A DNA stretch of 64,000 nt from Pseudomonas sp. 14P_8.1_Bac3 (lineage in GTDB: Bacteria > Pseudomonadota > Gammaproteobacteria > Pseudomonadales > Pseudomonadaceae): the NCBI RefSeq assembly GCF_025466085.1, contig NZ_JANLOD010000074.1:124001-188000 (forward strand). The letters run 5' to 3'. Of this stretch, positions 52,187-59,995 are shown piece after piece. The position numbers and the translations under genes are program-made. The notes under the pieces are model-generated. The model saw nothing but the letters and a program-made list of their open reading frames with translations, did not search any database and had not been told where the DNA came from. Each line of letters starts with the position of its first letter. Positions within the stretch are counted from its first letter, which is position 1.

Positions 52187-52231
52187 ATTCGGTCTGTAGA
52201 GTAGGACACTCGGTCAGCCTCCTTTCGCACG

Positions 52232-53350
52232 GTGAGTCAACGATTGACCCATAACGCCATCCAGCGCCTTTTGCTCAAACGCTTTGCCCTCGCAGCCGGC
52301 ACCTATGCCCTGGCTTTACTGCTGCTGTGGCTGGCGTTTTTCACCGGCCATTACGATCAGTCCCTGGCCAATGTCACCGTCGGCAGTGCCTTGGTGGTCA
52401 TCTCCCAGGCAACCCTGTTCGCCGTGTTCTACAGCGGCTGGAACCTGCGCTTCAGCGATCCCAGCCTGACCGAAGCGCAAGTGCTGCTCGGGCTGGGCTG
52501 GCAATCCTGGCTGATCGCCAATCTGGATGAGGCCCGTGGCGCGTTCCTGGTGTTCTATGTGCTGATCCTGCTGTTCGGGCTGTTTCACCTGTCACGCCGG
52601 GCCTTTGCGCGGTGTGCGCTGCTGGTGTTCTTCAGTTTCAGCGCGATCACGCTGTGGGAGGGCTACCATTTCGAACTGGCCGACCCGGCGCTGGCGGCGT
52701 TGCAGGTGTGCGTGCTGTTTATCGTCCTGGTCTGGCTGGAGCTTTATGCCCGCTACGTCCAGGCCTCCCGCCAGCGGATGCGTCAGCGCCGGTTCGCCTT
52801 GCAGGCGCATCAGGACACCCTGCGCGGGATGATGCGCCAGCTCGAAGACCTGGTGGCCACCGACGAATTGACCGGGCTGTTCAACCGCCGGCATTTCCTG
52901 CGCCTGGCCACTCGTGAGCTCAACGCCATGGAGCCCGGCATTGTCCATGGCCTGGCGCTGATCGACCTCGACCACTTCAAACGCATCAACGATGTGCACG
53001 GCCACGCGGCCGGTGACCAGGTGCTGCAAGCCTTCGCTGGTGTCGCCAGCGCCTGCTTGCGCGAGGGTGACGTGCTGGCCCGTTATGGCGGCGAAGAGTT
53101 CGTGTTGCTGTTGCCTGATTGCAGCACCGAGCGCCTGACGTCCTGTTGCGAGCGACTGCGCATCGCCTTCACAGACGTCGAATTGATCGGCCTGAAAGTG
53201 GGCAATCTCAGCCTGTCGGCGGGCATGACCTTGCTCGAACTGGGCGACGATCTCGACGACGCCTTGCAGCGCGCCGATCAGGCGCTGTATCGCGCCAAAC
53301 GCGGCGGTCGCAACCGTTGCGCGGCGGCGTGGGAGAACGTCGGTGCCTGA
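52232..53350 (+). CDS. sadC: Diguanylate cyclase, SadC ortholog
   Basis: A 372-residue inner-membrane enzyme that makes c-di-GMP from two GTP. The N-terminal half has about five to six hydrophobic segments, a short linker is followed by a GGDEF domain with active motif GGEEF (286-290), catalytic context LIDLDHFKRIND and an inhibitory I-site RxxD (REGD, 277-280). The start is GTG 52232: the frame is open only to 52205 with no other start codon, and no clear SD is seen. It overlaps the ferredoxin reductase gene by 8 bp. PAO1 SadC (PA4332) has the same position but I recall it as longer (487 residues). Confidence 0.85.
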   Translation: MSQRLTHNAIQRLLLKRFALAAGTYALALLLLWLAFFTGHYDQSLANVTVGSALVVISQATLFAVFYSGWNLRFSDPSLTEAQVLLGLGWQSWLIANLDEARGAFLVFYVLILLFGLFHLSRRAFARCALLVFFSFSAITLWEGYHFELADPALAALQVCVLFIVLVWLELYARYVQASRQRMRQRRFALQAHQDTLRGMMRQLEDLVATDELTGLFNRRHFLRLATRELNAMEPGIVHGLALIDLDHFKRINDVHGHAAGDQVLQAFAGVASACLREGDVLARYGGEEFVLLLPDCSTERLTSCCERLRIAFTDVELIGLKVGNLSLSAGMTLLELGDDLDDALQRADQALYRAKRGGRNRCAAAWENVGA

Positions 53351-54278
53351 GTTACGGGTCGGCGACCGTCGTTGGTCGGTGGCGTCTGGCAGCAACTTGC
53401 TCGATGCCTTGAACCAGAACGGCGTGGCCGTTCCCTACAGCTGCCGCGCCGGCAGTTGTCACGCCTGTCTGGTGCAGTGCACGGACGGGTTGCCGAGCGA
53501 CACCCGGCCCGATGCCTTGAGCGCCGAGCAGCGTCAGCAAGGCTGGCGCCTGGCCTGCCAGTGTCAGGTGATCGAGGATTTACAGGTGCACACCTTCGAT
53601 CCGCTGCAGGATGGCCGCCCGGCCGAGGTCGCCGCCGTCGATTGGTTGAGTCGCCATGTTTTGCGCCTGCGCCTGACCCCGCAACGGCCGTTGCGCTACA
53701 GCGCCGGGCAGCACCTGGTGTTGTGGGCGGGCCACGTGGCGCGCCCCTATTCGCTGGCCAGCCTGCCGGAAGAAGACCGCTTTCTGGAATTTCACCTCGA
53801 CTGCCGCCAACCCGGCGAATTCAGTGACGCCGCCCGTCAGTTGAAGATCGGCGATGGGCTGCGGCTCGGTGAGTTACGCGGCGGGGGCTTGCATTACGAC
53901 CCGGACTGGCACGCCCGGCCACTCTGGCTGATGGCCGCAGGCACCGGGCTCGGCCCGCTGTTCGGGGTCCTGCGCGAGGCTCTGCGCCAGGATCATCAGG
54001 GCGCGATCCGCGTGATTCACCTGGCCCATGATGCCGATGAGCATTATCTGGCCAAACCCTTGCAGGCCATGGCCGCGAGCCGACCGAATCTCAGTGTCGA
54101 ACTGTGGACGCCGACCGAGTTGCCTGCGGCTTTGGCGCAACTGAGGCTTGTTTCCCGGCAAACCCAGGCCTTACTCTGCGGGTCCCCCGACAGCGTCGAC
54201 GCCTTTGCCCGGCGCCTTTACCTGGCGGGACTGCCGCGCAATCAACTGCTGGCCGACGTCTTCCTGCCTCGCGGTTGA
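53343..54278 (+). CDS. 2Fe-2S ferredoxin-NAD(P)H reductase
   Basis: A 311-residue protein, N-terminal plant-type [2Fe-2S] ferredoxin domain (CRAGSCHAC at about residues 34-42, with a later Cys in LACQC) followed by an FAD-binding domain (RPYSLAS, about 138-144) and an NAD-binding domain (MAAGTGLGPLFG, about 198-209). GTG 53343 starts 8 bp inside sadC. Such proteins pass electrons from NAD(P)H to oxygenases or other carriers. Matches PA4331 by position; natural partner unknown. Confidence 0.85.
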   Translation: MPELRVGDRRWSVASGSNLLDALNQNGVAVPYSCRAGSCHACLVQCTDGLPSDTRPDALSAEQRQQGWRLACQCQVIEDLQVHTFDPLQDGRPAEVAAVDWLSRHVLRLRLTPQRPLRYSAGQHLVLWAGHVARPYSLASLPEEDRFLEFHLDCRQPGEFSDAARQLKIGDGLRLGELRGGGLHYDPDWHARPLWLMAAGTGLGPLFGVLREALRQDHQGAIRVIHLAHDADEHYLAKPLQAMAASRPNLSVELWTPTELPAALAQLRLVSRQTQALLCGSPDSVDAFARRLYLAGLPRNQLLADVFLPRG

Positions 54279-54307
54279 GCGCTGACTATTCAGACGCGAG
54301 ACCTTCC

Positions 54308-55057
54308 ATGACCGATGCGATCCAGATTGAACAAGAACGCGGCCTGCTGACCCTGCGTTTGAACCGCCCCGACAAGAAAAACGCCCTGACCCGCGCCATG
54401 TACAGCCGCCTGGCCGAAGCGCTGAAACAGGCGGACGCCGACCCGGAAGTCAACGCCGTCCTGATCACCGGATCGAGCGACTGCTTCACCGCCGGCAACG
54501 ACATCGCCGACTTCTTGCAGGAGCCGCCAAGCGGCCTCGACAGCCCGGTGTTCCAGTTCATGCTGACCCTGCTCGACTGCCGCAAACCGGTGATCGCCGC
54601 GGTGGCCGGCGCTGCCGTGGGCATCGGCACGACGTTGCTGCTGCACTGCGACCTGGTGTATGTCAGCCGTGACGCGCGATTGCGCATGCCGTTCGTCAAC
54701 CTCGGCTTATGCCCCGAGTTTGCCTCCAGTCTGCTCCTGCCACGTTTGCTCGGGCACGCCAAAGCGGCAGAATTGTTGCTGCTGGGCGAAGGTTTCAGCG
54801 GAGAGCAAGCGGCCACTTGGGGCATCGCCACCGAAGCCCTGGGCAGTGGCGAAGCGGCGCTGGCCAAGGCGCGGGAGGTGGCGTTGCGCTTCGAGTCGCT
54901 ACCCCCGGAAGCGGTGCGCATCAGCAAGCAACTGATGAAGGCTCCGGACCGTGAGCAGTTGCGCAAGGTGATCGAGGAAGAGGGCGCGTTGTTCGTTCAA
55001 CGGTTGCGCTCGCCGGAGGCGGTGGCGGCGTTGTCGGGGTTCATCAACCGGCATTAA
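54308..55057 (+). CDS. Enoyl-CoA hydratase/isomerase family protein
   Basis: A 249-residue crotonase-superfamily enzyme. The CoA-binding/oxyanion loop is CFTAGNDIADFL (about residues 62-73) and the second oxyanion part is AAVAGAAVGIGTTLLLHCD. Catalytic Glu positions vary in the family, so hydratase versus isomerase activity is not decided. ATG 54308 lies 29 bp after the ferredoxin reductase; no strong SD. Matches PA4330 by position. An upstream start at 54104 is inside the previous gene and was not used. Confidence 0.85.
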   Translation: MTDAIQIEQERGLLTLRLNRPDKKNALTRAMYSRLAEALKQADADPEVNAVLITGSSDCFTAGNDIADFLQEPPSGLDSPVFQFMLTLLDCRKPVIAAVAGAAVGIGTTLLLHCDLVYVSRDARLRMPFVNLGLCPEFASSLLLPRLLGHAKAAELLLLGEGFSGEQAATWGIATEALGSGEAALAKAREVALRFESLPPEAVRISKQLMKAPDREQLRKVIEEEGALFVQRLRSPEAVAALSGFINRH

Positions 55058-55074
55058 GTCTTTATTGACCTTGC

Positions 55075-55160
55075 CGGCCTCTTCGCGAGCAAGCCCGCTC
55101 CCACGGTCGATCTGCGTACACCGCCCAACTCCTGTGGGAGCGGGCTTGCTCGCGAAAGGG
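55075..55160. repeat. REP pair (REPIN)
   Basis: GGCCTCTTCGCGAGCAAGCC and the inverse arm GGGAGCGGGCTTGCTCGCG, between convergent genes. Confidence 0.85.
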
Positions 55161-55196
55161 ACGGCACAGCCAACACACCATCAGGATCAGAAAGCA

Positions 55197-55228
55197 AAAA
55201 GCCCCGCCATTCACATGGCGGGGCTTTT
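55197..55228. terminator. Terminator between the enoyl-CoA hydratase and pykA genes
   Basis: A 14-bp perfect stem AAAAGCCCCGCCAT/ATGGCGGGGCTTTT with loop TCAC, T-tracts on both sides. Confidence 0.92.
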
Positions 55229-55248
55229 GTCTTTCAGCAACCGGTCAC

Positions 55249-56700
55249 TCAGACCTGTGGGTCACCCACGTGCAGGATTTTCATCCCGTTGGTGCCGCCG
55301 GTCGTGTGGTAGCTGTCGCCCTTGGTCAGGATGACCCAGTCGCCTTTTTCCACGACGCCGCGCTTGACCAGTTCGTCGATCGCTTTCTGGCTGACTTCGT
55401 GCGGCTCCAGCGAGGCCGGGTCGAACGGAATGGTGTACACGCCACGGAACATCGCGGCGCGCGCCTGGGTTTCGCGGTGCGGCGAGTACGCGTAGATCGG
55501 CACCGAAGAACGGATACGCGACATGATCAGCGGGGTGTAGCCGCTTTCGGTCAACGCAATGATCGCCTTCACACCCGGGAAGTGGTTGGCGGTGTACATG
55601 GTTGCCAGCGCAATGCTTTCGTCGCAGCGGGTGAATTCCTTGCCGATGCGGTGGCTGGAGGTCTTGCCAGTCGGGTGCTTTTCAGCGCCGACGCAGATGC
55701 GCGCCATCGCCTGCACGGCTTCAAGCGGATACAGACCGGCAGCAGACTCGGCGGACAACATCACGGCGTCGGTGTAGTCGAGCACGGCGTTGGCCACGTC
55801 GGACACTTCGGCGCGGGTCGGCATCGGGTTCTGGATCATCGACTCCATCATCTGCGTCGCGACGATCACCGCCTTGTTGTGGCGGCGTGCGTGCAGAATG
55901 ATTTTCTTCTGAATGCCCACCAGCTCGGCGTCGCCGATTTCCACGCCCAGGTCACCTCGGGCCACCATCACGGCGTCGGAAGCCTGGATCAGGCCATCAA
56001 GGGTTTCGTCGTCGGCCACGGCTTCGGCGCGCTCGATCTTCGCCACCAGCCAGGCGGTGCCGCCGGCTTCGTCGCGCAGCTGGCGGGCGTAGTTCATGTC
56101 GGCGGCGTCACGCGGGAAGGACACGGCGAGGTAGTCGACTTCCATTTCCGCAGCGAGCTTGATGTCCGCCTTGTCTTTCTCGGTCAGGGCCGGCGCGGTC
56201 AGACCGCCACCGCGACGGTTGATGCCTTTGTGGTCGGACAGCGGGCCGCCAATGGTCACGACGCAGTTCAGTTCGGTGGCGGTCGCGGTTTCGACGCGCA
56301 TCACCACGCGGCCGTCGTCGAGCAGCAGCTCGTCGCCCACGCCGCAGTCCTTGACCAGGTCCGGGTAGTCGATGCCGACCACTTGCTGGTTGCCTTCGGT
56401 CAGAGGATGGCTGGTGGAGAAGGTGAATTGATCACCGATCTTCAGCTCGATCTTCTTGTTGGCGAATTTGGCGATGCGGATTTTCGGGCCTTGCAGGTCA
56501 CCCAGCAGGGCGACGAAGCGGCCGTGCTTGGCGGCGAGGTCACGCACCAGCTTCGCGCGAGCCTTGTGCTCGTCGGGCGTGCCGTGGGAAAAGTTCAGGC
56601 GGGCGACGTCCAGGCCAGCCAGAATCAGCTGTTCGAGAACTTCCGGCGAGTTACTGGCCGGGCCAAGGGTAGCGACGATTTTGGTACGACGGACGGACAT
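55249..56700 (-). CDS. pykA: Pyruvate kinase (PykA)
   Basis: A 483-residue glycolytic enzyme (phosphoenolpyruvate + ADP to pyruvate + ATP). The N-terminus RRTKIVATLGPASNSPE, the active-site segment AKIERAEAV, the metal-site MVARGDLGVEIG and the ATQMMESMIQNPMPTRAEVSDVANA stretch (read in parts) are diagnostic. ATG 56700 has CAGGAG upstream. Matches PA4329 by position. Single-gene unit with its own terminator. Confidence 0.95.
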   Translation of the reverse strand: MSVRRTKIVATLGPASNSPEVLEQLILAGLDVARLNFSHGTPDEHKARAKLVRDLAAKHGRFVALLGDLQGPKIRIAKFANKKIELKIGDQFTFSTSHPLTEGNQQVVGIDYPDLVKDCGVGDELLLDDGRVVMRVETATATELNCVVTIGGPLSDHKGINRRGGGLTAPALTEKDKADIKLAAEMEVDYLAVSFPRDAADMNYARQLRDEAGGTAWLVAKIERAEAVADDETLDGLIQASDAVMVARGDLGVEIGDAELVGIQKKIILHARRHNKAVIVATQMMESMIQNPMPTRAEVSDVANAVLDYTDAVMLSAESAAGLYPLEAVQAMARICVGAEKHPTGKTSSHRIGKEFTRCDESIALATMYTANHFPGVKAIIALTESGYTPLIMSRIRSSVPIYAYSPHRETQARAAMFRGVYTIPFDPASLEPHEVSQKAIDELVKRGVVEKGDWVILTKGDSYHTTGGTNGMKILHVGDPQV

Positions 56701-56871
56701 GCAAAGACTCCTGAGTTCAAGCGCTGAGTGAGGCTACTATGCTCTCCAGTTGTAGTCATTGTTCATGTGCACTACTTATTAGCTTCTTTCTTTAATGAAT
56801 ACTTTTGGCGACAGGCAGCCTGAAGATTTCCGCCAACGGGTCGATAAAGAGCTCAAGACAGGAGAACCCTC

Positions 56872-57249
56872 ATGCGATTTGCGCTCATAGCCGTCCTTGC
56901 CCTCAGTGTTGTGGGCTGCACCCGTTTTGCGATGAACCATCATTTGAACAATGCCTACAAAGCATACGATCGGGGCAATTGCGAGCAGGTGACCCTCGAA
57001 CTGTCGAAAGTCGAACGCGACAGCCGCGCGCGGCCTTATGTGTGGCCGGAAGTGTCGATGCTGCGCGGTTTGTGCCTGGAACGGCAGAAACTGTTCGTCG
57101 ATGCGGCGCAGACCTACCAGTTCATTATCGCGTCGTACCCGCAGAGCGAATACGCCTACCGCGCCCAGGCCCGCCTGGAAACCTTGCAGTCCCTGGGCCA
57201 CTACCCGCTGCGTAGCACAGCGGCGGCCGTGCGCCCGACGCGCTTCTGA
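56872..57249 (+). CDS. Small lipoprotein with TPR-like helices
   Basis: A 125-residue lipoprotein: signal peptide with lipobox SVVGC (Cys16), then helical repeats resembling a TPR or outer-membrane assembly lipoprotein (NAYKAYDRGNCEQVTLELSKVE, AAQTYQFIIASYPQSEYAYRAQARLETL in parts). The SD CAGGAG lies 8 bp before ATG 56872. Its partner is unknown. The hairpin at 57273-57292 lies after it but lacks a T-tract. Confidence 0.78.
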   Translation: MRFALIAVLALSVVGCTRFAMNHHLNNAYKAYDRGNCEQVTLELSKVERDSRARPYVWPEVSMLRGLCLERQKLFVDAAQTYQFIIASYPQSEYAYRAQARLETLQSLGHYPLRSTAAAVRPTRF

Positions 57250-57292
57250 TTGCACTTGTCATACAAAGGCTGGCTCACCCGTGACGGTGAGC

Positions 57293-57484
57293 TATAGTCG
57301 AATAGACCGGTGCCAGAGCCTCGCCTCTGAACCGAGGCAACACCTGTGATCGGCAGAAGTCAGTGACAGCGAAGTACCGACTGTCGCACCGAGAACGGGG
57401 AGAGCGCGCCCATGCCCGTACAGGCAGGCCCGTTCCGAAGCATTAGTGCGGCTCTGCTTAAGGGCCTTGCGTAGCGAATTCAGC
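57293..57484 (+). promoter_or_regulatory. Structured 5' leader of the pilZ-domain gene, candidate cis-RNA
   Basis: A -10-like TATAGT (57293-57298) is followed by about 180 nt able to fold into three hairpins: (1) outer GGTG/CACC (57309-57344) with inner GCCTCG/CGAGGC (57318-57338); (2) GACAG/CTGTC (about 57365-57385); (3) GAACGGG/CCCGTTC (57393-57435) with inner GCCxxxGCC/GGCAGGC. The leader does not code and precedes a c-di-GMP-binding protein gene. It does not match the GEMM-I aptamer that I recall. Confidence 0.5.
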
Positions 57485-57844
57485 ATGTTCACTGACCGCC
57501 GGATCGAGCGGCATCAACTGCCGTATTTTCTGAAAGTGTTCAATAGCGTCACCGACAAGCCGATAGGGTTTCTGGGCAACGTCTCCGAAGACGGGCTGAT
57601 GCTCATCAGTCAGTTACCGATGATGATCGGTGCGGATTTCGAGTTGCGCCTGAAGATCCCCATGGCCGATGGCTGCCAGCAAGTCATCGACTTCAGGGCT
57701 TGTTGTCTGTGGTGCCATGAAGACGCCACTCCCCACCATTACGACGCCGGGTTCAGCCTGCAGCGGGCGCCGCCGGAGTATGCGGATCTGGTGGAGGCGT
57801 TGAAACAGTACTTCAGTTTTCAGCCGATGCCTGCGTCTGCCTGA
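57485..57844 (+). CDS. PilZ-domain c-di-GMP-binding protein
   Basis: A 119-residue single-domain PilZ protein. The two binding motifs are RRIERHQL (RxxxR, about residues 4-11) and NVSEDGL ((D/N)xSxxG, about 30-36). It therefore probably acts as a cytoplasmic c-di-GMP receptor with a partner not encoded here. ATG 57485 gives the standard N-terminus MFTDRRIERHQ; no strong SD. Matches PA4324 by position, one of the PAO1 PilZ proteins. It lies in a region that also encodes a cyclase and a phosphodiesterase. Confidence 0.85.
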   Translation: MFTDRRIERHQLPYFLKVFNSVTDKPIGFLGNVSEDGLMLISQLPMMIGADFELRLKIPMADGCQQVIDFRACCLWCHEDATPHHYDAGFSLQRAPPEYADLVEALKQYFSFQPMPASA

Positions 57845-57862
57845 AACAGCGTTGTCTGAAGC

Positions 57863-57964
57863 GACGCCTTCGCGAGCAAGCCCGCTCCCACACTCGATCT
57901 CCTTGTGAACGGATTTGTGTCCGACGCAGATCCAGTGTGGGAGCGGGCTTGCTCGCGAAGGCGT
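57863..57964. repeat. REP pair (REPIN) with near-perfect arms
   Basis: GACGCCTTCGCGAGCAAGCC and the exact inverse GGCTTGCTCGCGAAGGCGTC at the two outer ends, between convergent genes. Confidence 0.88.
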
Positions 57965-57997
57965 CCGCCCATACGACCTCTCTGAATGTGCCAAACG

Positions 57998-58252
57998 CTA
58001 GACCGCGGTACTCGGCTGCCCGGTTTCCAGGGATTTCTCTACCAGCATCAATCCCAGCTCACTCAGTTGATAAATCGCCATGGCCATGTGGCGGGCTTTG
58101 TCGTCGAGGCTGTCGGCCAGGTCGAGCAGCAGGTCGTTGACGGAGCAGAAGGTTTCGAAGGCCTGGATGGCGATGGATCCGGGGTCGGCATCGGGATCGA
58201 CGGTGAACATCGACATGCCGCGTTCGGGGGGATTGGGGGTGTGCTTGGGCAT
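57998..58252 (-). CDS. Small DUF6124-like protein
   Basis: An 84-residue protein. The pattern MPKHTPNPPE...MFTVDPDADPGSIAIQAFETFCSVNDLLLDLADSLDDKARHMAMAIYQLSELG (read in parts) resembles the small Pseudomonas-specific DUF6124 proteins, usually present in several copies per genome. ATG 58252 with AGAGG 8 bp upstream is favoured over 58258 (2 bp) and 58279. Function unknown. Confidence 0.65.
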   Translation of the reverse strand: MPKHTPNPPERGMSMFTVDPDADPGSIAIQAFETFCSVNDLLLDLADSLDDKARHMAMAIYQLSELGLMLVEKSLETGQPSTAV

Positions 58253-58663
58253 ATTCATTACCTCTAATGAAGCTGTCACCCCCTCGCGACTAAACGAAGG
58301 GTGGCGGCTGAACGCAGGTTAGTCGACCGGGGAATATGGAAAACCGGCGCGCCCGAGGGCGCCCTGCGCACAGCCGCCATAAACGTCAGGGATGGGGAGT
58401 ACCTGACTTCATGACACTTGTGCACATCCATATATCCGACGGGCGACTAAACCCGATCGCTGGAATCAGCGATGCGGATCAAGTTACGTGGCGTCCAACA
58501 GGCGCACAAGTCGGCGGATTCTGGTTGATCTGTAGGCAAAACCGCAACCCCTGTAGGAGCGAGCTTGCTCGCGATGGACGTCAACGGTGACGCGCGGGTG
58601 TCTGGATGCCAGCGTTGTCTGGGCTACCATCGCGAGCAAGCTCGCTCCTACAGGTCCGGGGTG
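58253..58663. other. Gene-free gap upstream of the small DUF6124-like gene
   Basis: About 410 bp. It contains the REP pair at 58549-58653; the rest (58280-58548) shows no gene, terminator or clear promoter that I can recognise. Confidence 0.6.
58549..58653. repeat. REP pair (REPIN)
   Basis: CCTGTAGGAGCGAGCTTGC and the inverse, about 55 bp apart, ending 11 bp from the DUF58 stop. Confidence 0.88.
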
Positions 58664-59995
58664 TCAGAAGACGCCGGCCTTCTTCCATTCCAGGTAGCGG
58701 GTGACCAGCGCGGCGCCCAGCTCGTGGGGGTTTGCATCCAGCACCGGCACGCCGTGCGCGTTCAACCGTTCATGCAGTTCGTTGCGCACGTTGAGATAAT
58801 CCACCGTCCCGCAATAGGTCAACGCTTCCGACAAGGTTTGCACCGGTGTCTGACGCAAACTGTCGAGAACCGTTTCGCGCAAGCTCGCCACCAGTACCCG
58901 ATGCTGCTGGCTCAGGCGTTTGACGGCGGTGAGCAGTTCATCGTCGTCCTCGTCCCGCAGGTTGGTCACCAGGACCACCAGCGAGCGGCGCTTTTGTCGG
59001 GCCAACAGTTGCGTCGCCGCAGCTTGATAGTCGGCGCTGCGTTGAGTGCTGTTCAGGTCATAGACGCTGTTGAGCAGGACGTTGAGTTGTCCGGCCCCCT
59101 TCACCGGCGCGAGGTAGCGCGGTGGTTCGGCCGCAAACGTGCCAAGTCCCACCGCATCGCCCTGGCGCAGGGCGACATAGCTCAGCAACAGGCAGGCATT
59201 GAGCGCGTGGTCGAAATGCGTCAGCTCGCCGTCCTGGCTGCGCATGCGTCGGCCACAATCGAGCATGAACAGGATCTGCTGGTCGCGTTCGTCCTGGTAT
59301 TCGCGGGCAATCGGCGTGCGCTGGCGGGCGGTGGCCTTCCAGTCGATCTGACGCAGGCTGTCGCCTTCGCGAAATTCCCGCAGCTGATGAAACTCCAGTC
59401 CCAGCCCGCGCCGATGCCGCTGACGCACGCCCAGTTGGCTGAGCCAGTTATCCACCGCCAACAGTTGTCCGCCATAGAGGCGGGCGAAGTCGGGATAAAC
59501 GCGGGTGTTGTCGGAGACGTTGGACAGGCGCTTGTCTGTCCACAGCCCCATCGGACTGGGCAAGTTGATTTCGCAGTGTTCGAAAGTGAAGTGGCCGCGG
59601 TTGAGCGGACGCACGCGGTAGCCGATCTGGCTTTGCTGGCCGGGTTGCAGCTCGACGGACAGCGGTAGATGTTCGAAGCTCAGGCCGTCGGGGACATGGT
59701 CGAACACCTCAATGATCAATGGCTGGGAAACGTCATGCTCGACCTCGAGTCGCACGTCGCTCCAGCGCCCGAGCGCCAGGCTGCCGGGCATGTGGCGTTG
59801 GATTCGCGGCGATGGCAGGCGTTTGACCCGCACAGCATCGAGCACCGCCAGGGCGAGCAACGCCAGCAACAATCCCCAGTGAATCGACACCAGCGTGGAC
59901 GGTACGGCGATATCCAACGCCCGACAGGTGCCCAGCACAATGCCGATGACCAGCAGCAACGCCAGCCAGACCAGCAGCAGGCGCGAGGGTTTCAC
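58664..59995 (-). CDS. DUF58 domain protein of the MoxR cluster
   Basis: A 443-residue protein with two N-terminal hydrophobic helices (about residues 5-52) and a vWA-like DUF58 domain. The family hallmark REFREGDSLRQIDWKATARQ (about 203-222) is intact, and LFMLDCGRRM lies near the metal-binding position of vWA folds. It usually works with the MoxR ATPase. Its ATG is inside the MoxR stop (ATGA). Last gene of the operon. Confidence 0.9.
   Translation of the reverse strand: MKPSRLLLVWLALLLVIGIVLGTCRALDIAVPSTLVSIHWGLLLALLALAVLDAVRVKRLPSPRIQRHMPGSLALGRWSDVRLEVEHDVSQPLIIEVFDHVPDGLSFEHLPLSVELQPGQQSQIGYRVRPLNRGHFTFEHCEINLPSPMGLWTDKRLSNVSDNTRVYPDFARLYGGQLLAVDNWLSQLGVRQRHRRGLGLEFHQLREFREGDSLRQIDWKATARQRTPIAREYQDERDQQILFMLDCGRRMRSQDGELTHFDHALNACLLLSYVALRQGDAVGLGTFAAEPPRYLAPVKGAGQLNVLLNSVYDLNSTQRSADYQAAATQLLARQKRRSLVVLVTNLRDEDDDELLTAVKRLSQQHRVLVASLRETVLDSLRQTPVQTLSEALTYCGTVDYLNVRNELHERLNAHGVPVLDANPHELGAALVTRYLEWKKAGVF

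Noticed and set aside
57273..57292. Rho-independent terminator after the small lipoprotein gene
   Set aside because: GCTCACC/GGTGAGC forms a 7-bp hairpin, but it is followed by TATAGTCG, not a T-tract.
57293..57484. c-di-GMP (GEMM-I) riboswitch before the pilZ gene
   Set aside because: The GEMM hallmark sequence around the ligand pocket, as I remember it, is absent; the leader is kept only as an unassigned structured element.
7385..58653. Evenly spaced palindromes that might look like CRISPR repeats
   Set aside because: They are spread over the whole window between genes, come as inverted pairs and lack an array with spacers; no cas gene is seen.
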